From the NCBI GenBank assembly GCA_946902985.2, contig OX336388.2, forward strand, positions 118,459,894 through 118,523,893: DNA of 64,000 bases. The letters are read 5' to 3'. The notes under the pieces are model-generated. The model did not search any database. It saw only the letters and a list, made by a program, of their open reading frames with translations, and was not told the DNA's origin. Below, one piece after another: positions 1 through 8,669 of the stretch. Position numbers and translations under genes: made by a program. Position 1 is the stretch's first letter, and each line of letters begins with the position of its first letter. Origin of the DNA: Meconema thalassinum (taxonomy: Eukaryota > Arthropoda > Insecta > Orthoptera > Tettigoniidae).

Positions 1-44
1 TCAAGAAAAAAGAGAGCCACACAATCACATGGCACAGTGATGAC

Positions 45-632
45 TTGACCAGGAAGTCGGTGGTCGACTATATACTGTATGAGAAAGAATTAAATAAGAA
101 CATCACGGACATCAAGGTTAAACCATCGGAAAACCTGGATAGCGACCATCGATTGCTGGTAATGAACCTGAGAGGGACTAAGGAGAAGAAAGGGACTGAG
201 AACCAGGAAAGACGTATAAGGATATGGAAACTGAAAGGAGTTAGAAGGGTCGAGTACCTCAAAATGGTAATGGAAGGGATTCCAGCAGATGAAGAAAGAG
301 GGGTGGAAGAGGAATGGGCTGGATTTAAGAAGACACTAGTAGGTGCAGCAGAAGCAGTACGTGGGAGGACAAGTAGTAAGAAGAGGTGGAAGGAAAAGGA
401 AACACCAAGGTGGAATGAGAAGACAAAAGATATAGTAAGGGAAAAGGATAGAGCCTTTAGGATGTGGTATCAAAATAGGATGGTAGAGACAAGGGAAGAG
501 TACCAGGAAAGAAAGAAGGAGGCAAAGAGAGTAGTGGCTGAGGAGAGAAGAAAGTGGATGAAAGAGTGGACAAAGATGATGGAGGATAGTGAAGGTACAA
601 AAAAGGTCCTGTATGGGATGGTAAAAAAATAA
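45..632 (+). pseudogene. LINE A: end of APE endonuclease domain and linker
   Basis: The frame opens with the end of the endonuclease domain: residues SDHRLLV near position 33 match the conserved catalytic S-D-H motif of APE-type LINE endonucleases. A highly charged linker rich in Lys, Glu and Arg follows. The frame stops at 630-632 at a run of A. Between about 628 and 812 the coding sense continues in another frame (KRGQEIENREELKKMW), then returns to the original one. So two small compensating indels separate this part from the reverse transcriptase, which sits in the same frame at 831. The first part of the domain is outside the window. Confidence 0.8.
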
Positions 633-830
633 GAGGTGGAAGGATCCTACAGATTATGTTAGAATGGTGAACAAAAGGGGACAAGAGATAGAAAATAGGG
701 AAGAACTGAAGAAAATGTGGAAAGAATATTTTAAAGAACTTCTGAACCCAAATGGAAACCACGGCGAGGAGGAAGAAATCGGGGAAGAGGAAGATGGACT
801 GCAACAGAAAAGGACTTAACATGTAAAGAA

Positions 831-2318
831 GTGGAAGATGCAGTGAGGAAGATGAAAGGAGGGAAGGCACCGGGTGTGGACGAGTTAAGTGTGGTGAGAG
901 CAGCAGGAGAGGTAGGGATACGATGGTTGTACCGAGTGATGAAGACAGCATGGAAGGAAAGGAAGACCCCAGAGGACTGGAAAAATGGAATAATTGTCCC
1001 AATCTTCAAGAAAGGTAGTAGAACAGAATGCAGAAACTATCGGGGAATAACACTGATGAGTCATTGTGCAACGATGTTTGAGAAAGTTTTGGAAAGGAGA
1101 ATTAGGACAAAGATAAAAGGAGGGATGAGGGAAGAACAACATGGCTTCAGAGCAGGAAGGTCCACAGTGGATTTGATTTTTTCTGTAAGGCAGTTACAAG
1201 AACAGCACTATGAGTATGGAACAGATCTACTGATGGCCTTCTTGGACATTGAGAAAGCATATGACTGTGTATGCAGAAACAAAGTATGGAAGTCCCTGGA
1301 GGATAGAGGAGTAGAAAAATGGACTATAAGGAGGATAAAGGAGATGTACAAGGGAAGCGTGAGCTGTGTGAAAGTGGGAGGAGAGAGATCGGACTGGTTG
1401 GAACAGAGAAACGGCCTGAAACAAGGAAGTGCACAGTCACCGTTACTTTTTATTGTGGTGATGGATGACATAATGACCCGAGAGGCACAAGTATTTGGGG
1501 AAGGAAAGATGAAAGCAATGGTGTTTGCAGATGATTTGATGATTTGGAGAAACAAGGAGGAGGAGGTACAGGAACAGTTGGGCGTGTGGGAAGGAATTAT
1601 ACAAGGATATGGCATGAAATTTAGCATAAATAAGAGTGAGATGGTGATCACAACCAGGAAGAACGAAAGAACCAAAACGGGAATAACAATTGGTTGGGGA
1701 CAGCTGAAGAAAGTGGAGAGTTTCAAGTATCTGGGAAGCCTGATACAAGATAATGGAAGAAACCAAAGAGAAGTAAATGAGTGGGTGAGACAGGCAGAAG
1801 CATTCCGGAGGAGTGTGAGAAGCATGATATGGAGCAAGGATGTCCCTCAGTACAGCAAAAAGATCATATATCGGACGTACTATGTCCCTATCCTGACGTA
1901 TGCCTCGGAGACCTGGCTTATGAAAGGAAGGGAGAAGAGCAAAATACAGGCCAGTGAGATGAGGTTCTTGAGAAGCAGTATTGGAGCTACAAAGATGGAC
2001 AGAATAAGAAATGATAGGACCAGAGAATTAATGAAGGAGGAACCATTACAGGATGGTATAGGGAAATCTAGACTTAGATGGTATGGAAATGTAAAACGAA
2101 TGGAGGAGAAGAGGATACCCAGGAGGATACACGCGACAAAGTGGGAAGGAAAGAGCCCAAGAGACAGGTGGCTGAAGGGGGTGGAAGAAAGTGTGAGGAA
2201 GAGAGGAGAAGACTGGACAAGGGTGGAGGCTGAGAAATGGTGGGAAGACAGAAGACGTTGGAGAGGCTTGTGTTCCAAACAGACCCGGCCAGTGGCTGGA
2301 AACTGTGCAAGATGGTGA
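831..2318 (+). CDS. LINE A reverse transcriptase and C-terminal domain
   Basis: This 495-codon frame has no internal stop and encodes an RNA-directed DNA polymerase that would copy the element by target-primed reverse transcription. Visible motifs are GKAPGVDELS near residue 11, YRGITL near 70, GFRAGRSTVDLIF near 105, LMAFLDIEKAYD near 134, NGLKQGSAQSPLLF near 194 and the catalytic FADD at 232-235. The C-terminal region holds the usual LINE motif RLRWYGNVKRM, in the position of the common WxGHV. No ATG begins the frame; coding similarity starts upstream at about 812 after a frameshift. Despite the open frame, the element as a whole is disrupted. Confidence 0.85.
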   Translation: MEDAVRKMKGGKAPGVDELSVVRAAGEVGIRWLYRVMKTAWKERKTPEDWKNGIIVPIFKKGSRTECRNYRGITLMSHCATMFEKVLERRIRTKIKGGMREEQHGFRAGRSTVDLIFSVRQLQEQHYEYGTDLLMAFLDIEKAYDCVCRNKVWKSLEDRGVEKWTIRRIKEMYKGSVSCVKVGGERSDWLEQRNGLKQGSAQSPLLFIVVMDDIMTREAQVFGEGKMKAMVFADDLMIWRNKEEEVQEQLGVWEGIIQGYGMKFSINKSEMVITTRKNERTKTGITIGWGQLKKVESFKYLGSLIQDNGRNQREVNEWVRQAEAFRRSVRSMIWSKDVPQYSKKIIYRTYYVPILTYASETWLMKGREKSKIQASEMRFLRSSIGATKMDRIRNDRTRELMKEEPLQDGIGKSRLRWYGNVKRMEEKRIPRRIHATKWEGKSPRDRWLKGVEESVRKRGEDWTRVEAEKWWEDRRRWRGLCSKQTRPVAGNCARW

Positions 2319-2404
2319 TGATGATGATGATTAAGAAGACCATAATATGGCTGAAACTGGTACATTTCATTAATTAATGTATATTAATTTATTATTATTG
2401 ACTA

Positions 2405-3790
2405 TTTTCAAAACAGGTGAAATAGATAAAATACTTAAAATGGAACGGAGAATAATTAGGACATACATAACTAAGCAATATCACTTAATGGTCATTGGAG
2501 AATAGCATCAAATAATACAGTCTATAAGAAAATTAAACCAATATTGACAACAATTAGAAAGAAACGGGTCCCTTTTTTTTTTTTTTTTGACATATTCTTC
2601 GAACACAAGAAACTAGAATTACCATATTTACTCGACTATAAGACCCCCTCGCCTATAGTACCCCCCCCCCCCCCCCTTTAATTTTCGAGAGCCAAAATCA
2701 AAAATTCTTGGAAATCGCTTATACTGTAGTACCCCCTTCTTAATTATTGAGCTCGCATCCAGTCGGCCGTGGTTATTCAGACGATATGACCGCCATTTAC
2801 CATACCGCGTAGGCGATTGGGCAGGATATCGAATTGTGTAGCCAATGAGCTTCACTCGATATCCAATAGAAGATGCCACACTATTGGCCGATTTTAAGCG
2901 CCATCCGCCAATGAAAGATATGGTTTTATCTTGCCTGCATTCTTCTGTTTAGTAATACCGTATTTATGTTGAGATTCGATTGTGTTTACAACAGTCTCCT
3001 TAGTTATATTATAAACACATTTGTTGCAATAACCATCGGTGTGTGTGCGTGAAACGTTATTGGTATATGAATGTGAAATATGTAAGTAATACGTACTCGG
3101 TTGTGTTTACAAATGTTAGTGAGAAGTGATCCTGCATTCCCTACAGGAATTGATGCATTCTCCCTCCCTATGTTCATATAAAAATAAAGTTTGCATTTCC
3201 ATGTCGGATACTTTGTCCATTTAATTCTATTTCTTTGCTACTAAGACTTTTGCTTAGCAAGGGATAGTAGTGAAAGTCATTGGAGGATAGCCGGGAAAGT
3301 GAGGTTATGGCAATCTCATAATGGGCTGATTAAAGATGTAAACTTGGTTTATTTAGATTAAATATATCGTACTATATAGCATCAAAATAAAATAGCTTAT
3401 TTTTTCCTCTCTCCCTTTCCCAAAACAATGGATTTTTGCGAAGTATGCGTCTATAGTACCCCCCTCAATTTCGGAACTAAAAATTTAGAAAAGAAAAGGG
3501 GGTCTTATAGCCGAGTAAATACGGTAACATAGTAGAAACATTATGGAATAGCAATACCAGGATTAAATGTGTCACAGAAATTAAGGATGATATTAAAGAA
3601 CTCCAAAGAACACTCGACAACCTGAAGAATAAAACTGACAGAATCAAAATTTGACAAGACTCACATATTAGACTGTCAACCAAAATTAATAAAGGAGCTA
3701 AAGCAAGGGTGTTCTCTGCTGCAGACAAGAAGTTAACATCTGAGAGGATGAAAACCTATTGGCAAAATAGAGGAACTAAATTGGCTAAAG
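2405..3790 (+). pseudogene. Degraded LINE C-terminus, split by the element at 2622-3524
   Basis: At 2415-2560 the reading sense gives EIDKILKMERRIIRTYI and, after one frameshift, NGHWRIASNNTVYKKIKP, which matches the region after the reverse transcriptase in many arthropod LINEs. The same gene resumes beyond the inserted TIR element at 3527-3790, with DDIKELQRTLDNLKNKTDR and ERMKTYWQNRG, the typical lysine-rich C-terminus. A poly-T run (about 2573-2589) and several stops lie inside. The piece is too short and damaged for clade assignment. Confidence 0.6.
2622..3524. mobile_element. Non-autonomous TIR element with TA target duplication (CCRTATTTACTCG family)
   Basis: The left end reads CCATATTTACTCGACTATAA and the reverse complement of the right end reads CCGTATTTACTCGGCTATAA, so the terminal inverted repeats exceed 25 bp with two differences. 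Each end is bordered by TA (2620-2621 and 3525-3526). No transposase is encoded. TA duplication suggests the Tc1/mariner-pogo supergroup. A second short motif, ctatagtaccccc, occurs near both ends. The element interrupts a LINE C-terminus. Its termini resemble those of the elements at 5130 and 45042. Confidence 0.8.
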
Positions 3791-3847
3791 CTATGTATAA
3801 TTTATTTGTATTTGTATCCAGAACTGCCGATACATGATGACATCAAC

Positions 3848-4762
3848 GATGCAACTACTGGTCGCCTGCGTTCCAGAAAACCAACAACACGAGATGCCAT
3901 GAACTTGAGGAACAACAACTACCAAACTTTCGTTGAGTGGCAGAAGAGACTCAACAACAAATGTCGTCCAACAATGCCTCCTGTGAAGAAGACTCCGCCA
4001 CCTGGTTTCAACCTCCCTCGTAGACTATGGTGCACATTCATCATCATCGGCTTTAACTCGAATTCGAGTATAAATCTTCTTCCTTCAGTCCAGTTTGTGG
4101 ATGTGCTTACGGTGACTAAAGAGTCCAATCCTGGCATGGAACAAGCGTCCACACAGGTCACATAGTATTGCTGAAGGAGGACGTGGTTGGGCTACTCTAA
4201 GTTTCCTAGCTTGACGCTTGGCCTCTTCATGTGTGCGTCGATCCCTTTCAAACGTCTTTACAGTATCCGAGATGGTACGGCGCCAAGTTGAGCGGTCTTC
4301 AGCCAGCATGTCCCAGGTTTGTGAATCAAGACCTGTCAATTTCAGGGTCTGCTTAAAATGGTCCTTGTAACGCCTCTTAGGACCACCATGAGGTCTGGTG
4401 CCATAGCATAACTCACCATATAGCATTTGACGAGGTAATCTCACATCATCCATCCGATGAACATGACCAATCCATCTAAATTGGTGACCTGTTATGGATG
4501 ATTCTATGCTGTTGATTTGAGCCTTTTCAAGAACAGCAATATTGGTAATGCGGTCTTCCCATTTAATCCTCAGGATGCAACTACTGGTCGACTGCGTTCC
4601 AGAAAACTATCAACACGAGATGCCATGAACTTGAGGAACAACAACTACCAAACTCGTTGAGTGGCAGAAGAGACTCAACAACAAATGTCGTCCAACAATG
4701 CCTCCTGTGAAGAAGACTCCACCACCTGGTTTCAACCTCCCTCGTAGACTATGGTCCACATT
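3848..4762 (+). repeat. Pair of ~190 bp direct repeats flanking the LINE at 4039-4573
   Basis: Positions 3848-4038 and 4574-4762 are nearly identical; the second lacks 2 bp (ctttcg versus ctcg), and I see about five substitutions. They hold the same part of LINE F and lie exactly at both edges of an insertion with opposite orientation. The simplest reading is one target duplicated during insertion. Confidence 0.8.
4039..4573 (-). mobile_element. 5'-truncated LINE 3' end inserted in LINE F
   Basis: On the minus strand this encodes the end of a LINE ORF2: MDDVRLPRQMLYGEL, GGPKRRYKDHFKQTL, then a Cys2-His2-like end LCDLCGRLFHARIGLFSHRK. The minus-strand 3' end lies at the left edge, where catcatcatcgg is the complement of a (gat)n-type tail. 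The right edge is an abrupt truncation. Both sides are bordered by copies of the same ~190 bp target, which supports target-primed insertion with an unusually long target duplication. Confidence 0.75.
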
Positions 4763-5034
4763 AAACCAGATACGAACCAACCATGGGAACTGTGCAGCCT
4801 TCCACTACAAGTGGAACAGAATTTCAAGGCCTGAGTGTGGCTGTGGTGCAACAGAACAGACGATCAAGCAGATCATCACCGAGTGCAGAAAAAGAAAGTA
4901 CAGTGGCAGTGCTAGTGACTTTGCTCTCGTGACCTCAGAGACTATTGGCTATATCCAGAATTTGGATATATGATTATAAATTCTCCTGTATCTCTATCCA
5001 TACGCTAAGTAAATAATAAATAAATTTAGAGTAT

Positions 5035-5128
5035 TATAATCACAATTGGAAAACTGGAACAAAAGAGACTGAAATGATTTGGACATCAAGCGAATGAGTG
5101 GAGAAAGAATGGCAAAGCACTACAAATT
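5035..5128 (+). pseudogene. LINE C-terminal scrap
   Basis: The segment translates to EQKRLK-stop-FGHQANEW; read with one shift it gives GHIKRMSGERMAKHY, the WFGHxxRM region that follows LINE reverse transcriptases. It ends exactly where the TIR element at 5130 begins. I do not see a convincing continuation on the far side, after 7726. Confidence 0.4.
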
Positions 5129-5563
5129 ACCGTATTTGCTCGCATATATCTCACCCTCCATTTTAAATTGGAAATTGCAGGAAAAAGTATTCCTCGCATT
5201 AAATTCTGACGCAGTCATAAAGATGATCATAGTAATTTTAAAACTCGTCTTGCCCACGATGTTATTGCTCGTTTTTGTGGCGGTGCTTTCCTTTCTTTCA
5301 CGGTGTTTGTTGTCCATCTGTTGCATTGTCGACAAGTAGGCCTAGCAGCATTTTCTTTACGTTCCATTTTTGTTTATTAAGTGTGATTGTTTTCTTGTGG
5401 AAATCGATCTTTTAGTTATGTAAAAACGCGGAAGTTATATGGCTGGATTTAAACTCAAAAGTGATCAAATACGCAGACGGCGATTAGAGCTGCCGGTCGA
5501 GAATTCATTGTGAATGAATTTTATATTCGCTACTGGCGTCAACAGAAAGACATGCAAGAAACC

Positions 5564-7086
5564 TGTAACGATTCTATCGTCACACATGATGGAAAAGTTC
5601 ACGATTTGTATGGTCTCAACTTCTCTGCGTTCACGTCGGCTTAGTTAGTTCTGGAAGTCGCCACTAGATGGTAGTAGCTCACGGTTCTGCTATGATGTTG
5701 TTCTTTGACGGCCAAGGAGAAGGTGGAGCGGAAGACGTCGAAATCAAATGAATGTCTTTTGACTTGACTTTAGGAATAGAGACCGTAGTTGCGAAAGGAG
5801 ATTATTAGGAAGATGGTCTGAAAAGAAGTCGGACGTGTTCTCTTATAGTAATCGGAGCTGGATTACTTCTACTGAAATGATATTTATTATTTACCGGATC
5901 TTGTTGTGACTTGAGAGTTATCAAAATGGCCTACGGAGAGACTTATTTTAAGAAGCTTATGGAATTGTCAGTTAAAATTAATTATCTCAGAATATGTCAA
6001 CTTGTAGACAGGGCCATGATCATGTGAGTTGTATGAAGATTTAAAACTACGCATTGGAATGGACATCTCCTGTGGAAATACTTACATGAAGTGTGATGTG
6101 TATCGATATTTAAACGTTTCTGTTTGACGTAGTATGACCTTCAAGATATATGATCGTGATTATTATTTAGATGGTCAGGTATGATATGGGAAGAAGTATT
6201 GTAAGTATTTATGAAGGAATAAGGTGCGATAATTTCTAAAATAAGTAAATAAATCTTTATATGTTAGCATGGCATGATTTGTGTAATGGCTTTTAACCTT
6301 GTTGTCAGACGACTTCTCATACTAGGCGACCTTCAAGTTTATGGTGTGGATAAATGGTTTAAAGTTTGGGTCGGTTATTTACTGTCATTTATTCACTGTA
6401 GGATATTCGGAAGAATCTGTTTTAGGATATTTATTTATTATTTAATCGTGGGAATTGCTTGTTACCCGATCTTAGTATTCGGCTGTTCGCTCGTGTTTTG
6501 TTTTAATGGCCTTCGACAATCAGCTGGAAATGAAAAGTGAAAGGGGGTGGAGCCATGTTAGTTGGGAGAAAGATTTGAAGAAACGTCGAACCTGAGAGCT
6601 TATATTTGGACTTTATTATTATTTAAATGGGTTATTTGTCTTTTAGACATTATGTTTATGATTAAAACATATCAAACTTTCATGACGATAATAAGGGTCC
6701 TCTTACTGGTTTTTGAGTACGTCGAATGATTTTCTTATTTGAAACTTATGTTATCTGGTCTATTATCCTAACGGGGGAATATGACAATGCTGCGTCTGTA
6801 GAAAATCTAACTAAACCCTCATGATATGATGTTTTGGGAAGCCACATCTGTAAGTGTGATACTTTATTGATGCATGTTATACTGTTTGAATATTGGCTTG
6901 TATTTTGATTTTACTTGTTAATAGACGTTAGATGTGTAAAAAGGGATTCGTGTTTCATTTCCTAGTCATAGATATAGTTATCGGCTCCACGTAGACAGCC
7001 TTTGGGTATTTAAACATGGGTCTAGCCGCTGCGCCACAAGGTCTTAAGCGTAAGATATGCTTTTATAAGAGTTTGAGGGCGTTACA
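5564..7086. mobile_element. Solo LTR, 1523 bp
   Basis: The segment begins TGTAACG and ends CGTTACA, the inverted ends expected of an LTR. It is flanked by the perfect 5 bp duplication aaacc (5559-5563 and 7087-7091). The related element at 45042 lacks it: the complement of about 45665-45710 reads straight through gctagaaaccaataacc, which is the empty site. No PBS, gag or pol is attached, so this is a solo LTR left by recombination, probably of a Ty3/gypsy-type element. Small ORFs inside carry no recognisable domain. Confidence 0.85.
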
Positions 7087-7180
7087 AAACCAATAAAACC
7101 AAACACATAACTTATGGTGTTTTCAAATGTGGCGACGCAGTAAAACAGCAATACAGGGTGTGATCGTCAGCTGTTTTGTT

Positions 7181-7438
7181 GGCGCTCCACACGCCAATAA
7201 TAAGTAATTGTTAGGTTAGAAGACGTCGAGATCTGGAATTGTTAGCCACGATAAGCTGACGACAGAAGACAAAGCAAAGAAGGCCGTCTGTTGAACTCTT
7301 GCGTGATTTGGCGCTCCACACGCTAAATAAGAAATTGTCAGGTTAGAACACGTCGAGATCAGGTATAGTTAGTCATGATAAGCTGACGAGAGAACACAAA
7401 ATAAAGAAGGCCGTCAGTTGAACTCTTGCATGATTGGA
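7181..7438 (+). repeat. Two tandem 129 bp units inside the TIR element
   Basis: ggcgctccacacgc recurs at 7181 and 7310, each followed by similar sequence through aactcttgc. The same duplication exists, inverted, at about 45345-45595. The duplication therefore predates the spread of this family. Confidence 0.8.
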
Positions 7439-7926
7439 TGTAGGGGTATGGGTTATGATGTTGACAGAAGTTATTAAGAGCTTCTTGGAGACTGGCATCG
7501 CAAATGCATTGGACGGAAGTTAGGATGATGCACGCGAGAGTAGCTCGGAGATTGGCAGCAGCGACGGCAGTTCACAATTCCAGTCGTCTTGTTTCAATAA
7601 TGCAAATTTTACGTTTTTTGGGAATAAGGTATTTTCCTTACAAATCACCGCATATATCTCGCACCGAAGATTTTCACACTTATTTTCGGTCAGAAAAGTG
7701 AGAGTTATATGCGAGCAAATACAGTTCTTGGCCAACATTCAAGAAGAAATCTCTTTTTGATAAATTTCAACATTACTGTTCCACCATAGTGTTATCAGGT
7801 GATTGAGTTAGACTATTGCTTATGACTGTAGATTAGTACTGTCTTCATGTGATTGTTAATTCCAATTGTTTTTAACCTAAATTAAATCACAAATTAATGG
7901 GTTAAGTTGAGGCAGACTATACATAC

Positions 7927-8007
7927 CAGCTCCTCGTCCTTGACGTCTGTGGAGTTGTACCGGTTCTGCTCATCCGCCATGGCCGAACTGGCTGGAAGCA
8001 TCTTGTC
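7927..8007 (-). CDS. Candidate host internal exon, 27 codons, unidentified gene
   Basis: On the minus strand an AG acceptor preceded by gattcatttcc (8008-8009) and a GTATGT donor (7926 downward) bound exactly 81 bp, open in one frame. The peptide includes MADEQNRYNSTDVKDEEL. The segment is visibly richer in G and C than the AT-rich flanks, which show no repeat structure of their own. It could instead be a 5' exon starting at one of two in-frame ATGs. I do not recognise the protein. A chance splice-like pair is the main alternative. Confidence 0.45.
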
Positions 8008-8334
8008 CTGGAAATGAATCAGAACCATCATAAACACAAACATCAGCAAAACCTAGACTATTAACAGAAATAAGTGACAGTGGTATTAACAAAAACTGGC
8101 TTCAATTACCCATCACAGATGGGTTCATACAGTAAATGGGATGACAACCTCTCAGTCATATACCTTATACAGGGTGATTCTTTTGCTGGAGCGGGGCCAG
8201 CAGCCAGGCGCGCGCATGCTTTCCACCAGCCAACCGAACTCGGTGCGCAGATTGCACGCAGATAGAAACCGCAACAGGATAGTCTACATTAATTAATGAT
8301 AAATTCACCAGCAAATAATGCTTAAAGAACTTAC

Positions 8335-8545
8335 CTTTTCACAGAAGATGCTGAAAATGTTCTCCTTCAGCTGACAGACAGACGTTGTATCGTAACCTTA
8401 TATTGTTCTCCAGCTCCACTAGAGTACGGGAAATTGATCTGTACACTTTGTATTTTAAATTACCCCACAATTAAACATCAAACGGGTTTAGGTCCGTGCT
8501 TTGATTAATCACAGTAAACACGCAGGGGGGAACAGGAGTAGCTAC
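8335..8545 (-). pseudogene. DDE/D transposase C-terminus remnant
   Basis: The minus strand reads STDLNPFDV-stop-LWGNLKYKVYRS and, further on, CLSAEGEHFQHLL followed by a stop. These match the PDLNPLDFxLWGxLKxxVY block and the final EGGHFEHLL of mariner-like transposases common in insects. One in-frame stop replaces a residue before LWG. It sits just inside the left TIR of the 8170-11131 element, in the orientation expected for its own gene. Confidence 0.65.
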
Positions 8546-8574
8546 ATAATGTAACGATGTAACTTCCAAAGTTA

Positions 8575-8630
8575 CTGTCTTTCACCTGAAGGAGAACATG
8601 TTCACCATCTTCTGTGAAAAGGTAACTTCT
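8575..8630 (+). repeat. Inverted copy of the transposase C-terminus
   Basis: On the plus strand CLSPEGEHVHHLL and a stop are followed by aaaaggtaac, mirroring the minus-strand end at 8333-8380. The two stretches form an inverted pair of about 45 bp with roughly 200 bp between them. They suggest a rearranged, partly palindromic non-autonomous derivative. Confidence 0.6.
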
Positions 8631-8669
8631 AACCTTTAACTGGTTACGAGAGGTCATCCCGATTCCCAA

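Larger units (their letters stand above)
1..2338 (+). mobile_element. RTE-like non-LTR retrotransposon, family A, cut by the window start
   Basis: This is the 3' part of a LINE: the end of an APE-type endonuclease, a reverse transcriptase and a C-terminal domain, followed directly by a short 3' end with (gat)n repeats at about 2310-2333. A second copy lies on the minus strand at 8670-10885, and its outer end also shows the (atc)n tail. Compact 3' ends with microsatellite tails and an APE endonuclease suit the RTE clade, but the clade is my inference from motifs. The 5' end lies outside the window. Confidence 0.88.
3806..5025 (+). pseudogene. 3' end of a LINE with zinc-knuckle C-terminus (family F), interrupted
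   Basis: The reading sense gives ELPIHDDI, then PPGFNLPRRLWSTLNQIRTN (4722-4781) and ECGCGATEQTIKQIITEC, the cysteine-rich end seen in Jockey-like and related LINEs. The frame ends at 4973, followed by a short 3' UTR ending ccatacgctaagtaaat and an A/T-rich tail. The gene is interrupted at 4039-4573 by another LINE in the opposite orientation. A relative of the same family lies on the minus strand at 36915-37540. Confidence 0.7.
5130..7724. mobile_element. TIR element (CCGTATTTGCTCG family) enlarged by a solo LTR
   Basis: The left end reads CCGTATTTGCTCGCATATAT and the right end, reversed, CTGTATTTGCTCGCATATAA. The left end is bordered by TA at 5128-5129, and the right by tt, probably a decayed TA. 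No transposase is visible. The segment 5564-7086 is a foreign LTR; without it the element is about 1.07 kb. A second copy in inverse orientation occupies 45042-46108 and shares both subterminal regions and an internal 129 bp tandem repeat. It probably belongs to the Tc1/mariner-pogo supergroup. Confidence 0.75.

Noticed and set aside
457..1002. Long minus-strand ORF (181 codons) opposite LINE A
   Set aside because: Leu/Ser/Pro-rich antisense shadow of purine-rich LINE coding sequence; no domain.
1208..1837. 209-codon minus-strand ORF opposite the reverse transcriptase
   Set aside because: Antisense of the RT motifs; same low-complexity hydrophobic composition as other shadows.
6274..6540. 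Hydrophobic 88-codon ORF that could pass for a membrane protein
   Set aside because: Lies wholly inside the solo LTR, with no conserved motif; hydrophobicity follows from T-rich DNA.
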